Origin: Ascaphus truei
Lineage: Eukaryota > Chordata > Amphibia > Anura > Ascaphidae
Direction of reading: 5' to 3'
DNA length: 64,000 bases
NCBI GenBank assembly: GCA_036426205.1
Contig: CM071568.1
Location: forward strand, 119,419,745 to 119,483,744
The translations under genes and the position numbers were made by a program. Each line of letters starts with the position of its first letter. Position 1 is the stretch's first letter. Below the pieces are notes generated by a model. The model had not been told where the DNA came from, did no database searches, and saw only the letters and a list, made by a program, of their open reading frames with translations. Below, piece after piece: positions 1 through 11,604 of the stretch.

Positions 1-499
1 ATGTGTTGTGCTGTATGTACTTCAATGGTTTTTTCTCATAGAAAAAATTGACCCTGCAGGGCTGGAGTCAGATGCAGACTTTAAATATTGCCTGTGGTGC
101 ACATATGGAAATATATGATATTTTAAACTACTAGTATGCTTCACTTTTGTGCAACATATATGTATCGAATAAATTAAATAATGACATACTAAAATACGCC
201 GCTAGAGAATATACACGTAAACATTTTAAAAAATTTACTGCGTAAAAATAATGTTGTACAGTACTGTAGGTCAAAGCCTCTTCTTCACAATATTGTCACA
301 AGAATATAGCAGAAGATGATGTTCTAGGTTCAACCATGCCATGCATGCTTACCCATTTTTGTAATAGAAATAGGACCATACAATAATTTTTAGTAGGAAA
401 ATCCAAAAGAGGAAACCGGTGCATGGCTGATAAATGCAACTTGGACAAAAATGACCACTTGAAAAATATTTATTAGTTAAAAAACATATAGGTGGAGCT
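1..499. other. AT-rich DNA, no gene seen
   Basis: AT-rich sequence with no convincing open frame, RNA gene or repeat boundary. It contains several TACAGTA/TACTGTA-like words, which recur across the window. Confidence 0.6.
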
Positions 500-530
500 T
501 TGACAAAGTGCCCTGTGCGTGAAACGCGTC
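500..530 (+). ncRNA. Degenerate hammerhead-like motif (PLE remnant)
   Basis: The segment reads TGACAAA, a short GC-rich hairpin, then GAAACGCGTC. This is the order (CUGANGA, helix II, GAAA, short helix III, GUC) found in hammerhead ribozymes carried by Penelope-like retroelements. The first core block is mutated (TTGACAAA in place of CTGANGA), so it is probably inactive. It is best read as a decayed PLE end. Confidence 0.3.
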
Positions 531-564
531 AGAGGATCTGTCAGGACATTGTCTTTTTGAGACA

Positions 565-1330
565 ATGGAGAGGATGGATAGTTGCATAGGTGTTCGTCTG
601 GAGAAGATTGAGAGGAACATCGCTGGGCTCTATTCTTTGCTTGGAGTCACTGCCCCTGTATGTCCGATGCAGGAGCAGGAGGTTGATCTGGAGGGGCCGT
701 ATTCTCCCATGGAGGAACCGCATACCAACCCCCACCACCCCCCTTGCACCCTCTTAATTCCTGGATTTGACATTCACGGTGCCAACACCAAGCACACCAA
801 GGGAGCCCCCACGCTCACCCCCTTCTTCTCCAGCATACACATACCCTTCTGTTGGAGATGATGACAACCCCGTTAAGAGCTAGACCAAGAAAAGAGGAAA
901 GCATACTCCCAGACCATCTACCCACACCCGTTGCCAGAAGCATACCCGCTCCAGCACCCAGGATTGTACAGCTTCCAGATATCATGCTGAAAGACATGCC
1001 CCAGAGTGTCCAGGAAAAATAGACGATCAGATGTGGTGCTCAACCTCAGAAATATGCCCATTTCATCTTTAAACACCATGTCAGTTTTTAGATATACAGC
1101 GAGTGGAGCCAAAATTTCAATTATAAAGGCAATAAGTACAAGAAGGGGCTTCCTTCAAATTTAAGGAGAACAGTTCTGGACGACGTGAAGCACTATTGTA
1201 ATGACCAGTCATCTTATGAGAACCATGAGAGGCAGCATCAATGGCTTTTTGAGGCATAAAAGGGCTTTTCCCTGGAGTTCCATCGACTTGTTGGACGACT
1301 ACAAGTTATAAACTTATTTACAAATAAAGA
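565..1330 (+). pseudogene. Degraded coding remnant of unidentified element, polyadenylation signal at end
   Basis: A 98-codon frame starts MERMDSCIG and includes RLEKIERNIAGLYSLLG, then turns Pro/His-rich. Further on, at about 1,090-1,260, a different frame reads IYSEWSQNFNYKGNKYKKGLP and continues LRRTVLDDVKHYC before a stop. AATAAA follows near 1,322. This looks like the decayed 3' end of a protein gene, perhaps an accessory ORF of a DNA transposon. The late segment faintly resembles BEN-domain C-terminal helices, but I cannot confirm that. A related-looking remnant (shared ATGGAGAGGATGGA) lies at 3.4-4.0 kb. Confidence 0.3.
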
Positions 1331-1394
1331 TGTGCCGCCAATGTATTTAATCTAATAAAAAAAATAGTTTTAAATTATTTCATTGTTTAATGCT

Positions 1395-2030
1395 TCTTTT
1401 CTATTTTGCATATCTGGAGCTGGGCAAAGACAACGTGCATGAAATACCTCCCCTTGGTGCAGGAAATTCTCCCAGCAATACTGTGATGTAAGACACAGTG
1501 CTCAAATCCATGCATGCCATGTCCCTTCCCCCCAAACCCCCCAAAAAATTAATGTAAACCTCTAGTCCTAATGTAAAGTACTTTACCCCATACCATACAT
1601 GCTTTGTCTCCCCCAACACCCCAAAAAAGCAGAAGATACTGTATAATAATGGACTCTACTGGCATCATGGAATAATAATTTTTGTCTATTTTTGTTTTGC
1701 ATGTGCATGTCTGGAGCTGGGCAAAGACAACGTGCAGGAAATAACCCCCCTTGGTGCAGGAATCTCTCCCAGCAATACTGCCAGGTAAGACACAGGTAAT
1801 CCATGCATGCCATGCCCCTTCCCCCCCCAAAACATAATATAAACCTCTAGTTCTAATGTAAAGTGCTGCACCCCATTCCACGCATGCTATTTTCTCCCCC
1901 AACCCCCCAAAAAAGCAGAAAATATTCAAATGGACTTTACTGGCATCATGGTTTAATAGTTTTTTTCATATGTAGGCACAATGTAGTCATAATGTACTTT
2001 TCCCCATGTCATGCCCTTTCTCCCCAAACG
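1395..2030. repeat. Tandem duplication, unit about 297 bp
   Basis: Two diverged copies (about 1,395-1,691 and 1,692-1,965) share blocks in the same order: CTGGAGCTGGGCAAAGACAA, CTTGGTGCAGGAA, a C-rich block and GGACT(C/T)TACTGGCATCATGG. A partial third copy (TTTTCCCCATGTCATGCCC) follows at about 1,998-2,020. The open frames across it on the minus strand are translations of the repeat, not genes. Confidence 0.8.
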
Positions 2031-2098
2031 GATTAACGCATTCAGTTTGATTGGGACTGCAGGGACCCCCCGCTGTGTTAATCCGATGGGCCATTAGG
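2030..2098. repeat. Half of a foldback repeat (family also at 4.2 and 10.1 kb)
   Basis: Contains one arm of a palindrome ending GTGTTAATCCGATGGGCCATTAG. The full hairpin of the same family is at 10,076-10,260. The other arm is missing or decayed here. Confidence 0.6.
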
Positions 2099-2390
2099 TA
2101 TCTCACAGATATGTTTAGACATTTACAGTGAGATTGCCCCAGATTTGCAAAGGCAAGTGGTCTAATACTGGTGGCTGCATCTGTATGGTGCAATTGCTAA
2201 TATAGAATATTGTCTCTTTCTTTACAGACCAAGATATCCAAGAAGCACCATCCATTGAGAAGAAGAAAAAGACAAGACTGTAAATTTGGAAAAAGAGGCG
2301 TCATTGTATTTTTTTATTATTCTTTTTTCCTTTATTATCCTGTATAAATTTTTTTTTCATTTTTGAAATATACTTTTTGGTATTCATGTT

Positions 2391-2930
2391 TTTACTGTTT
2401 AGACACTTACAGTAGTACTATACATAAAGTACTAAAGGCATTTAAATATACTGTATATACATATCTCGTTGACATGCTGTATAAACATCTTGCAAATAAG
2501 GTGCATTTACGGTTTAGATACACTTACAGTAGCACTATACTATAACGTAAAGTTGTAAAGGCATTTAAATATATATTAATATCTCATTTACATATCTCAT
2601 TATAAATCTTAAAACTAAGTTGCTTTTAGTGATTAAATAAACTTACAGTAGTACTATAAATAAAGTATATTTAAATTACATCAGTACTTTATCTAAATAT
2701 ATCTTTGATATACACTATAAAAATCTTTAAAATATGTTGCATTTACTGTTTACATACACTTACAGTAGTACTATACATACTGTAATGTAACATTCTAAAG
2801 GCATTTAAATATATAAAAATGTCTCATTGATATACTGTACAGTATACAGTATACTATATAAATCTAGAAAATAAAATTTGTTTTTACTATTTAGATACAC
2901 TATCAGCAGTACGGTACTACTGTACAGCAG
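2391..2930. repeat. Tandem minisatellite, unit about 118 bp, about 4.5 copies
   Basis: The anchor CTTACAGTAG(T/C)ACTATA recurs at about 2,406, 2,523, 2,642 and 2,759, with a diverged copy near 2,898 (spacings 117, 119, 117, about 139). Each unit also carries GGCATTTAAATATA and a run near AAATCTT. Flanking blocks near 2,285-2,360 and 3,035-3,115 are also related to each other (GTATTTTT..TTATTATCCTGTA), so the array sits inside a larger duplication. Confidence 0.85.
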
Positions 2931-3429
2931 ATATCTAGTGACTCCTTGAGGAAATGCACTGTATATTACTGTACAGTAATTTAATTCTAAACAAAGTTAC
3001 ATAATGACACGTATATACATTTAAAAACATTTTACATTTGGAAGAAGCGACGTTGTATTTTTGTATTATTCATTTTAATTTTATTATCCTGTACAAATAA
3101 AACATTTAATTAATTAAAAATACTTTTTGTTGTGTGTGTTTATATTTGTAATCTTCAACTTACAATTACACACACTTGGAGTACTGTACGGGAATAAAAG
3201 ACAGGTTGCATTGCAATTAGATTTTTAAGACAACAACTCGCGATGCCCATTTGAGTTTCTCGACGGTATTGCAGACAACGCTAAAATTCAATTTTCTGCA
3301 CTCTATCAAAACACTAGTAAACTTGCGTTTTAGCGCGTGAACATTTAAATAAATCATGCACCAGGGCCGGGTGTACCGAGAAATTTAACTAGTGAAATTA
3401 TCGGATAATGGCCGCTACATCTGTAAACC

Positions 3430-4028
3430 TCCTAAGGCCAAGAATCCTGGACCGTGGATGAGAAAGAAGAACATGGCCAAAATCATTGCCACTAAAATGT
3501 ATTGGAAGGGCTGCTTCATCTAACCTTCACGCAGCAAAGCCCAACCAGACTTCCCTGCTTTCCTCACCCTGGATCCTGCAAATCCCAACTGGACCCCCCC
3601 TGTTCAACTCGCCTGGATCCTGCAATGCCCAACTGGATCACCCCTGCCCCCCTCAAGTCAGTCCTGCCAGTCCCAGCCCACCTTGTACCATATCCAGCTT
3701 GGTCAGATGCATATTGGCACTGTTTAGAGGTTGCAGAAAACCTACCAGAAATAGAGGAACTGAGTGGGAGCCAAGTTGGACCAGATTTTGGAGAGAATGG
3801 AGAGGATGGAGAGACACATGGTGGGTCTCTAGTATATCCTATGCCTACAGCAGCATGAGGCAGATAGACATGTGGAGGCACCTTCACCACCCCCGGAGGC
3901 ACCCTCTCCAACACTGGAGGCACACTCCACACCCTCTGCATCTCTCAAACATTGAAATCACCCTGCACACCCCATGCACCCTTTTGAACAGCGGAGGCAC
4001 CCTTCCCACCCCATGTGTGTCCGTGTAG
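3430..4028 (+). pseudogene. Degraded Pro-rich coding remnant
   Basis: One frame is open from about 3,440 (including ESWTVDEKEEHG) through 3,858 and ends MPTAA-stop. It is rich in Pro, Ser and Cys around CPNWITPAPLKS-like repeats of the phrase CCTGGATCCTGCAA. Overlapping frames are also open because the sequence is C-rich. The phrase WTVDEKEE hints at a Myb/SANT-like helix, as in Harbinger accessory proteins, but this is too weak to call. The end shares ATGGAGAGGATGGA with the remnant at 565, so both may come from one family. Confidence 0.25.
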
Positions 4029-4201
4029 TAAAAAAATATTTCTTATTTGAAACTACAGTACTGTACTTTTCAGTCTTCTCAAGTTTTTACATTTTACAGT
4101 AGAGGCAACGTTTATTCTAACATTTGCCATAAACTAGCCGGGTTACATTCTGGGTATGTGCTGGGTATGTTCTGGGCTAGTTTGAGGCAAGTTTAAGGCA
4201 T

Positions 4202-4327
4202 TTCTGCATTGACTAACGACCCATAGGATTAACACAGCAGGGATCCCTGGCAGTCCAATTCAGGGTGAATGGGACGGCCAGGGACCCCCCGCTGTTAATC
4301 TGATAGGCAATTAATCAATGCAGAAAT
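4202..4327. mobile_element. Foldback MITE-like hairpin
   Basis: An imperfect palindrome: TTCTGCATTGACTAACGACC on the left pairs with the region ending AATCAATGCAGAAA on the right, with the inner arms TCCCTGGCAGTCC / GGACGGCCAGGGA. Flanks carry CTGGGCTAGTTTGAGGCAAG-type sequence on both sides, as in the better copy at 10,076-10,260. Confidence 0.65.
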
Positions 4328-4554
4328 GCTGGGGCTAGTTTAAGGAAAGTTTCAGGCATGTATTCAGAATGTACCTGGATGTTTCCTGGGTATTTTGGGG
4401 AATTGCCACTGGTTTTTGTTTGAATAAGAGTTGCCTCTACTGTACACTCACTCCATCCCTGACACCAGGATAAGGACTCATAACTTTTAGCACACAGAAA
4501 ACAGGACACAATATATTTTATTAAACGGGTATAGTTTAATGTGTATATATATGT

Positions 4555-4840
4555 GGTGACGCGGCTTGTTGCGGCGCACTGTGACATCACTGTCACGTGA
4601 CGTACCCAGTTTCCCCGGCTTCCCCGGCTTCCCCGACACCCCTGGAGTGTAAATTGAGGTAAGCGGGGGTGCGGGGAAGCAGAGGGGCAGAGCAGGAGCC
4701 GGGTTCGGGGTCGGGAAGGGGGGCTAAAATGCGCCCAAAGCGGAGGGGGGGTGCGTGGTGGAACCGCGGCAGCGCGCGGTCTTGACTGGCGGCAGCCGGA
4801 GTAGATCCTGGCATGCCGCGGCATTGGTAACAATAAAGTA
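4555..4840. repeat. CpG-rich repeat with short CTTCCCCGG tandem array
   Basis: A GC- and CpG-rich island in AT-rich surroundings. At 4,611-4,636 the unit TTCCCCGGC is repeated about three times with a diverged copy after it. It starts next to GTGTATATATATGTGGTGACG and lacks a convincing ORF. It could be a repeat 5' region rather than a host CpG island. Confidence 0.4.
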
Positions 4841-5294
4841 TGCCGCTACTGTATGTGATATAGTATATTTTCTCTTTTTGACTCTTTCGAAGCTACAGTA
4901 TGATGAGGTAATGTTGTTTCTTGTGAGGCTTCCAATCAGTGGATATAGGAACTGCCCTTGTCCTGTGGAATTTATTCTATGAACCACTGAACATTACTTT
5001 TCAAAGGTAAAAAAGGTTCAGTCTGTTTCAATAACAATTTTTTGGTGGGAAATCTACTATATGTAAATCAGCATTGATAATTCAAGGGAATAAATCTGTT
5101 TGAGATTTTCACATTAGTATGCAAGTGGTTATTTTTGCTAAATTATGTATTCTCATGCTGTTCAATAAACTGTGGAAGCCAAAGATAATAGAATTGGGTC
5201 AGCTTTGTGTAAACCTCACGGTTTTATTTTCTCCTTGTCTCTGCTGAAAAGAGCAATGTGTCACTCTTTACCATACTGATAAACACAGGACAAA

Positions 5295-5525
5295 TCATTT
5301 TATTGGGTGAAAGTTAAGTGTGAAAGGTTGAGTCCCAGCCTTTTTATTTAAAGAAGCAGCAGCATCAGAGTCTGGGAAGTATGAAAGAGGCTTTTGCTGT
5401 TCTCTGAACCTTCTTTTTATTAGGTATTCCACATTCAGGTGTACAACAACCAGTTCCACCAGTGTGATGTCTCCGGCCACAGAGTAGCCAGCAATATCTG
5501 CATTAGAAAGTTTGCATCCTTTCAC
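5295..5525 (-). CDS. Candidate coding segment or exon, unidentified
   Basis: An open minus-strand frame of 76 codons whose composition looks protein-like, with GYSVAGDITLVELVVVHLNV followed by a basic EYLIKRRFREQQK stretch. A plausible splice acceptor (TTTCTAATGCAG) lies just inside its start, so it may be an exon rather than a standalone ORF. I do not recognise the family. It may equally be a decayed transposon ORF or chance. Confidence 0.2.
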   Translation of the reverse strand: MKGCKLSNADIAGYSVAGDITLVELVVVHLNVEYLIKRRFREQQKPLSYFPDSDAAASLNKKAGTQPFTLNFHPIK

Positions 5526-5816
5526 TGAAGTTCCACAGACACCCTCATATCACATAGCAGCAACAAGGAGTGCAAAAGGGGACCAGGGAAAGAAACCCCC
5601 TCGCTTTTATTACTGGTTAATTAGGACAAAACCAAATAAAGTAAACCACACAGGGGAGTTGTCTCCCAAAACTTACACAATTAGCAAACATAATACACTT
5701 CACACAACATACAATTTTCTATAGCAAGCCCCCCAAAAAACAGTACTTTTCTCAAACATCCCATGCATGTCTTTACTCTACAAAATAAATGACATGCAGT
5801 ACTACTTACTTTAATT

Positions 5817-5851
5817 CCCCCCCCTCCCCTCCCCTCCCCTTCCCTCCCCTC
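5817..5851. repeat. (CCCCT)n simple repeat
   Basis: Near-perfect CCCCT pentamers with one T interruption. Confidence 0.9.
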
Positions 5852-7375
5852 CATACCATGGTATAATCTACCCTGCATGGTATGCAGGAAGGAAACGCCC
5901 TTTTCCTTTTTAACAGAGACCGCCCCATGGCTGTGTAACATCAAACTTTGTTGAACATTAACCATACCTGCATTATACTGACTGACCTCAGGACACCACA
6001 TTAAAGGCTGAATATCACTGTCCATTAAACCAGCAACCAGCACAATGACACACCCAAAACAAAAATAGAACAGCATAGCAGAGGAAGCAGCCACAGTGCT
6101 TTTGATGCACTGACTTGTTGTAAATGCATTTTAATCTATTTTTCTCAGTAAAGATTAATATACTACACCATGAGGTGTGCACTTTTCTCTTGTTTTTATC
6201 GTTTTAGTACCACTGTGGAACGTTGGGTTGTTTCCCATATCTGAAGATAACAGCACACCCAAGACTAGATTCTAAACTTTCTGTTTTTTATTAATATATG
6301 TTATGCTTTTTGCATATGTGATACTTATTACTCTTATTGTTTACTATTTGTATTTATCACATAATCTGGTTGAGTGCCCTAAGCTGAGGCTAAGTTCTAT
6401 TATCATTGGTGAATATATTCCTATAGTCGGGATACTTACCTCTGATTTTAGCCACGCAGGTTAATATAGGTCAACACACCCCTGGAGTACAGCACCCAGA
6501 GGGTTACCTCAGGTCATTCTGACACTGATATGGGCATACAGATCCCTACAGAGGAGCATAGCTGATTGCACATTACCACTACTGATATACATAGTGTATT
6601 TGTTTTATATGTCTATCAGTTGCTACTGGTCACACCTACCATTAAGTACTAGGATATATTTTATCCTTGTGACCTGCAATCTCAGTACTTACCCGGACAC
6701 ACCTGGAGTAATCACCCACCACACAGGTCCGCATCAGGAACACTGTGTTGACATATTACCAGTGGTTTATTAAAATTATCTGGCACACATTATCATTTTG
6801 ATCCGGAGCCAATATGGCTATCTTTATTTAGGATCAACTCCCCTTCAGTACGTCGTTCGATCAATATTTTATATATGTTGTTATTAATAAAGATTATGTT
6901 TTTAATTCATTCACTCATCTCCAGAGTGTGAACCTGAGTGCTACATTGGGTTCTCTCTCTCCCATATCTACCACATATTAGGTTAGACAGGGGTAAATCA
7001 CAAAATGTACAGTAACACCTCATGAGCACCTCCATTTCCCACCCTCTATCCAAATATTTCTCTCCCTTCCATCTCACTTACTCTCCCACCTCGCATTTAT
7101 TTATCCCTTGCATCTCACTCTTACTCCTTCTTTTCCTCACTCACTCCCTCCTCCCTCTACTCTCACTCACCCCTACCTTCCATCAATTACCCAACTTTCA
7201 CTCAATAGCCCCTACAAAATACATACCAAAAACCCCCAACCCCCTAAATACATATAACCCTAACCCGCAATACATAATAAAAATACCCCGTCCCTGCCAA
7301 TACATACTGTATTAAACTTGTAAAGTGAGAAGGGCCGAACTGCTCCAAGGAAAACAGATTTGGGCCATCATAATC
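5852..7375. other. No gene seen; repeat-like, pyrimidine-rich near the end
   Basis: The minus-strand open frame 5,681-6,094 begins with a hydrophobic leader-like stretch. However, about 45 bp of it resembles 20,215-20,285 (ATGCTGTTCT(A/G)TTTTTG), so it is repeat sequence. AATAAAG occurs near 6,886. From 7,020 the sequence is C/T-rich and low in complexity. No supported gene. Confidence 0.5.
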
Positions 7376-7435
7376 TTCATATCTCCCCCAGCACCCCTCT
7401 TCATCATCATCCTCATATATCTCCCCCAGCACCCC

Positions 7436-7481
<46 letters not shown>

Positions 7482-7700
7482 ATCTCCCCCAGCACTCCTC
7501 AACATCATCATATCTCCCTACGGCACCCCTCTTCATCATCCTCATATGTCGTCCAGCAACCCTCATCATCATCATCCTCATATACCCACCCCTGCATCTC
7601 ACATCACTCTCCCCCTCTGCATCTCACATCACTCTCCCCCCTGCATCACACATCATCCCCCCTTTGTATCTCACATCACCCACCCCCTCCACATTTCACA
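7376..7700. repeat. (ATC)n microsatellite within a degenerate minisatellite
   Basis: A pure (ATC)n run at about 7,435-7,481 lies among repeats of the phrase ATCTCCCCCAGCACCCCTC, followed by CATCTCACATCAC-type repeats to about 7,700. Long Ser-, Ile- or Asp-rich frames on both strands are translations of this array. Confidence 0.9.
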
Positions 7701-8026
7701 TCACACTCTGCAACCCCTGGATCTCACATCATCTCCCAGCCCCTCACCAATATGTCTACCTCAGGCAGGAAGAGAGACTGGTATCCTGGAGGCGGTGGCA
7801 GACAGCAGAATGGCAGAGCAGGCAGGACTGCGTGCACTCGCTCTAGCTAGCAGCAGGCATCGCAAGTGCCAGGTTACACTCCTATAGTGCGCTCCTACCC
7901 TGCAGTCCTGAGAGCGAGAGGGCTCTGGGGGGTCCGTGGTCTGTAGGAGAAACCCTTGAGACTGCATCAAGGAACTCCAGGGTTCTACGGAAGGGTTCTT
8001 GGTTGGGAATCACTGGTTTAAGGACT

Positions 8027-8480
8027 TTGAAGTCTTTAATCACGTGTTTCTTGTTAGTTGGGATATAGTCCTTTTAATTTTTTATTCCATTTGGTCCATT
8101 CCATATCTATTTAAGATTTTGAATTCTTCTTGACGAATGAATTCACGATATGGTAGTATTCACATTCTGCAAATTGTACCAATCTGTCCCCATATTCATT
8201 CATGTTACTGTAACCATATTTATCTTTTCTCTTGGCACCAATCTTTCCAATTTTGTCAAATTGATAGATTTCATATCTCTGTGACTTGATGTTGGGAAAT
8301 GCACTTGTATTGTTTGAAGCTTGTATCTCTTTGTCAACTGGATGACGATTCTGTCTGCTCTTTCCAATGAGCTTTAATACGCCAGTATGTCATGTCTCCA
8401 CCTCTTGTTAATGATGAATTCCTCTTTTTCCTCAATTTCCTCTCCTTCTGTATTATAATAGGTCTGCTTTTGAGCTCAAC
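8027..8480 (-). pseudogene. RTE-type LINE endonuclease fragment
   Basis: Read on the minus strand through several frameshifts and stops, the segment gives phrases in the order known for the APE-type endonuclease of RTE (CFDP2-like) LINEs. These are FIINKRWRHDILAY, then RIVIQLTKRYKLQ(T)IQVHF.PTSS, NMGTDWYNLQNVN, IWNGPNGIKN and DYIPTNKKHVIKD. The family role is DNA nicking for target-primed reverse transcription. Stops interrupt all frames, and neither the start of the endonuclease nor the RT domain is present, so this is a short dead fragment. It ends next to a GGTTGGGAATCACTGGTTTAA-like repeat edge at about 8,000-8,020. Confidence 0.6.
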
Positions 8481-10075
8481 TAGGCTTTTATCTTTTGTCC
8501 CATCCCATTTAATCTTTTCAAATTTGCAGTGCTTCTTCACTGGAGAGAGTCCATAAGTTGTGGGAAGCCAGATTTAGGTTTGAATGCCAGATTTTGTGTC
8601 AGCTCTGGAGATTCTTACCATGCTCCGTCTTCAGGTCAATTTCCTGAATGCTGTCACGCCCAGGGACAACCCAGCCTCTGGAGAATAAGTGCCATTGCTT
8701 TTCGGTAGGTTCCATATTTGTGTTTTCAGGCCCTACTTGCCATGCTGGCCTCAGTTGCATATTGGCAAGTTCCTTTCCCACTTTAGCCAGGTACTGTATA
8801 TGGTTCAAGCTTCCATAGTATTTTTAAACCTACCAGCACACACAACACTACTGTATACATCTTCTTGAATACCCATTTCCCATTGCCACCTTCCTGCCAT
8901 TTTGAGGCAGTGCAAAAAGTATTTATAAAGGCATTAATAAAACTAAAAACAGATGAATAATTTTAGAAGGGCTTTCATTCAATATAATTGTCTCAGGAGC
9001 ATTTCTGGAAGAAGTATCACACACTGTAAACTAATATTAAAGTATCTCAACTGATTTCTTTATTAAGAGTGTGATTTATTGAGTTTAAAATATTTACAAC
9101 AGAAATCAATTTATGCAATGATCATTGTTATTTTCTTATAGATTTAACATTATCTTCTACTTTAATTTATTCCTTTTATATGGCTTATTACAGTACAGTA
9201 TGTGTCTGCTTTTTCTTGCCCCGCAGTCAATAGCATTAAGTTTGCTGTGAGTGGAATAAGTTTGGCCAGATTTTTATTGAATTAAATCATTTATTTTGAT
9301 TTTATCATTACACATGTAGAATATTATATTTTGAGAAGATAAAAAGGATATGGATGATAACATGCAAGATATTAAAACTCTGTACACCTTTTTTTGTCAA
9401 GTACAAAAGCAAGGGAAAAACAAAATACAAATGACTCAATGAGAAAGCAGCAATGTTGCAATGCAATCACAGCTGCACAGCTAGGTAAACAAATGAATTT
9501 ATTACCAACAAACATTTGTTTCAAAACCCTTTTCCTCTAATTAAAAACAGACACAAACAACCAATTATTTAACAGTTTGTCGTTGTATATTGCAGTCAGT
9601 CGCGGACTGTAATACAGCTGGAAAATTGTAATCAACTTTTTATTAAATGTCATTTTGTTCAGCGATTCAGCCTTTCTGACTTTGGAGAATCCCAAGATTT
9701 GAGTATAGCTGATATATAGAACTATGCTTTCTTTTTACATATTTTAAAAGTAGTGATATGTTTAATTTCTGTTGAGCTAACAAGAAACATGTACAGTCGA
9801 TATTATAGAAAAACAAAATGGGAGAGCTAAAAGCATGGTGTTTCTGCACTGCAGAATTGTGGAATTTTCCAATCTGTAGCCGAGACGTTGAAGTCAGAGT
9901 CAGACCCAAGGAAAATCTGATGCAAAACTGCTGTTTTTCTTTACACTGTTTGTTTATAGAATTTTACAGCAATGGCTGTTATCATAAAAACGGTTTGAGA
10001 TAATGGAGTTGGTAATTTATGTGGGACAATTTATACTGTAGATGCTAGGTACTGTACATACTACAGTAGGTATAT
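8481..10075. other. No gene seen
   Basis: A 69-codon minus-strand frame at 8,599-8,808 continues upstream of the RTE fragment but shows no motif I recognise. The rest is AT-rich and featureless apart from scattered TACAGTA words. Confidence 0.5.
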
Positions 10076-10260
10076 GCTGGGTATATGCTGCAACATTTCA
10101 CACATTTCTGCAGACAGACTAATGGCCCATCGGATTAACAGCGGGGTTCCCCGGCAGTCCCATTCAAACTGAATGGGACTGCCAGGAACCCCTGCTGTGT
10201 TAATCCGATGGGCCATTAGACTCTGCAGAAATGTCACTGAAATGTACCCAGCATGTACCT
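10076..10260. mobile_element. Foldback MITE, near-perfect hairpin
   Basis: The best copy of a small palindromic family. The arms meet at about 10,168 (CATTCAAACTGAATG). Outward they pair through GGCAGTCCC/GGGACTGCC, TTAACA/TGTTAA, AATGGCCCATCGGATTAA / TTAATCCGATGGGCCATT and TATGCTGGGTATATG / CATGTACCTGG-side sequence. It has no coding capacity. Relatives lie at 2,030 and 4,202. Confidence 0.8.
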
Positions 10261-10881
10261 GGCTAGTTTAAGGCAAGTTTTAGAATACTCGTTGACTCGT
10301 CTGTATGTACATTTCCTATTTAATATGTTGAGTACTAGCTACAAAATACCTGCCTACATTTGTTAGAGTTCTCACAAGTCCTGACTTTACAAAAAGTGTT
10401 TTTTTGTAGGAACCCTTGTTTTTGTAAATTTGTGCAAAATGCAATTTTAGTATCAACCTTAAGTGAAAAACACATGCAATTAACTTAATTTGATGTTATA
10501 ATGTGAGAAAGAAAGACTATTAGAAAACATGGTGTTAAGGATTGAAGGATGTTATCCATATTAACCTTTTATGTAAATAATATATGCGCAGCCCTTGTCT
10601 TGGTGACCACTTTGGCTTACAAAAGAGTTAATACATTTATATTTTGATAGGAAAAAATGAAAGGTGTGTGAGATATGCTCTTCACAAAGAATTCACTTGT
10701 TGCATACAGTACCATAAGTTAAAACTTAGCGTTTACTAGTTAATGCCAAATATATATCAGTCAAAATAAAGGTTTTGTATCTTACCGCACTCCTTTTAGA
10801 TCATTGTAGTGGGCGTCCTTTTCCTTTGTAAGGTGCAGGCAGTGAAGAGTGGCTGGGATCCCACTTCTGCCACATAGTTAA

Positions 10882-11049
10882 ATTTGAAACTGGATATCTT
10901 CTTGCCGCACTGTTCTAATAAAGTCTGACACCAGATATTATAGTGTAATAAAGTGGTCTATTAAAAATAATAAACCACTTTATTGCACTATAATGTCTGA
11001 TGTCATACTTTATTAGAACAGTTTCGCAAAAAGATATCCAGTTTCATGT
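10882..11049. mobile_element. Foldback element, about 168 bp
   Basis: Inverted arms: TTTGAAACTGGATATCTT at the left pairs with AAGATATCCAGTTTCATG at the right, and TGTTCTAATAAAGT pairs with ACTTTATTAGAACA. The centre AAAGTGGT..ACCACTTT also pairs. A non-coding hairpin element. Confidence 0.8.
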
Positions 11050-11604
11050 CAAATATACTGTATCACTGCAATCACTTGATCTTTCACTTATCACCGTGGT
11101 CAAATTAGTGCTAAATTAGTTGATCATCCACCTCACCCCTCTTCTTTGATTCATTTATATTTTGTGTTTTAATCAATTGTAATTATTTATATTTACATAT
11201 TTTTCAATAAAGATTTACCACCATATATTTAATTTAAATTGTTGATATTTGATAGTGATATGATTTATAATGTACTTACCCTTTTTCATTCTGCATATCC
11301 AGTTTCTCGTTTTAGGTTTAAGACTGGTTATTTTTGCTACAATAATGCAAGATTTTGCATGTATGAAGTTATATGACTATTTATTAATGCGTCAATTGTT
11401 TTGTAATCATTTGTTAATGCACTAATAAATTAGATCAATATTGCAGAGTAAACCAGGTAGATAAGTCTAAGGTGGTTGTGGTACGTATGTCACATCTCCT
11501 TAGGAAGCTGATCCACTTCCACCGGAAGTGAGGCAAGCAGAGATAACGGACTTGACAGGGGATGCCTCTGGGTAAACTGGTGGTAAGTTATATATATATA
11601 AAGC

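Noticed and set aside
2391..2930. Regularly spaced repeats as a possible CRISPR array
   Set aside because: The period is 118 bp with degraded, adjacent units and no constant repeat/variable spacer pattern; the genome is eukaryotic.
5681..6094. 137-codon minus-strand frame with a signal-peptide-like start
   Set aside because: Part of it is shared with 20.2 kb as repeat DNA, the end runs through the (CCCCT)n tract, and no domain is visible.
7325..7887. Long Ser/Ile/His-rich and Asp-rich frames on both strands
   Set aside because: They are translations of the (ATC)n microsatellite and its degenerate flanks.
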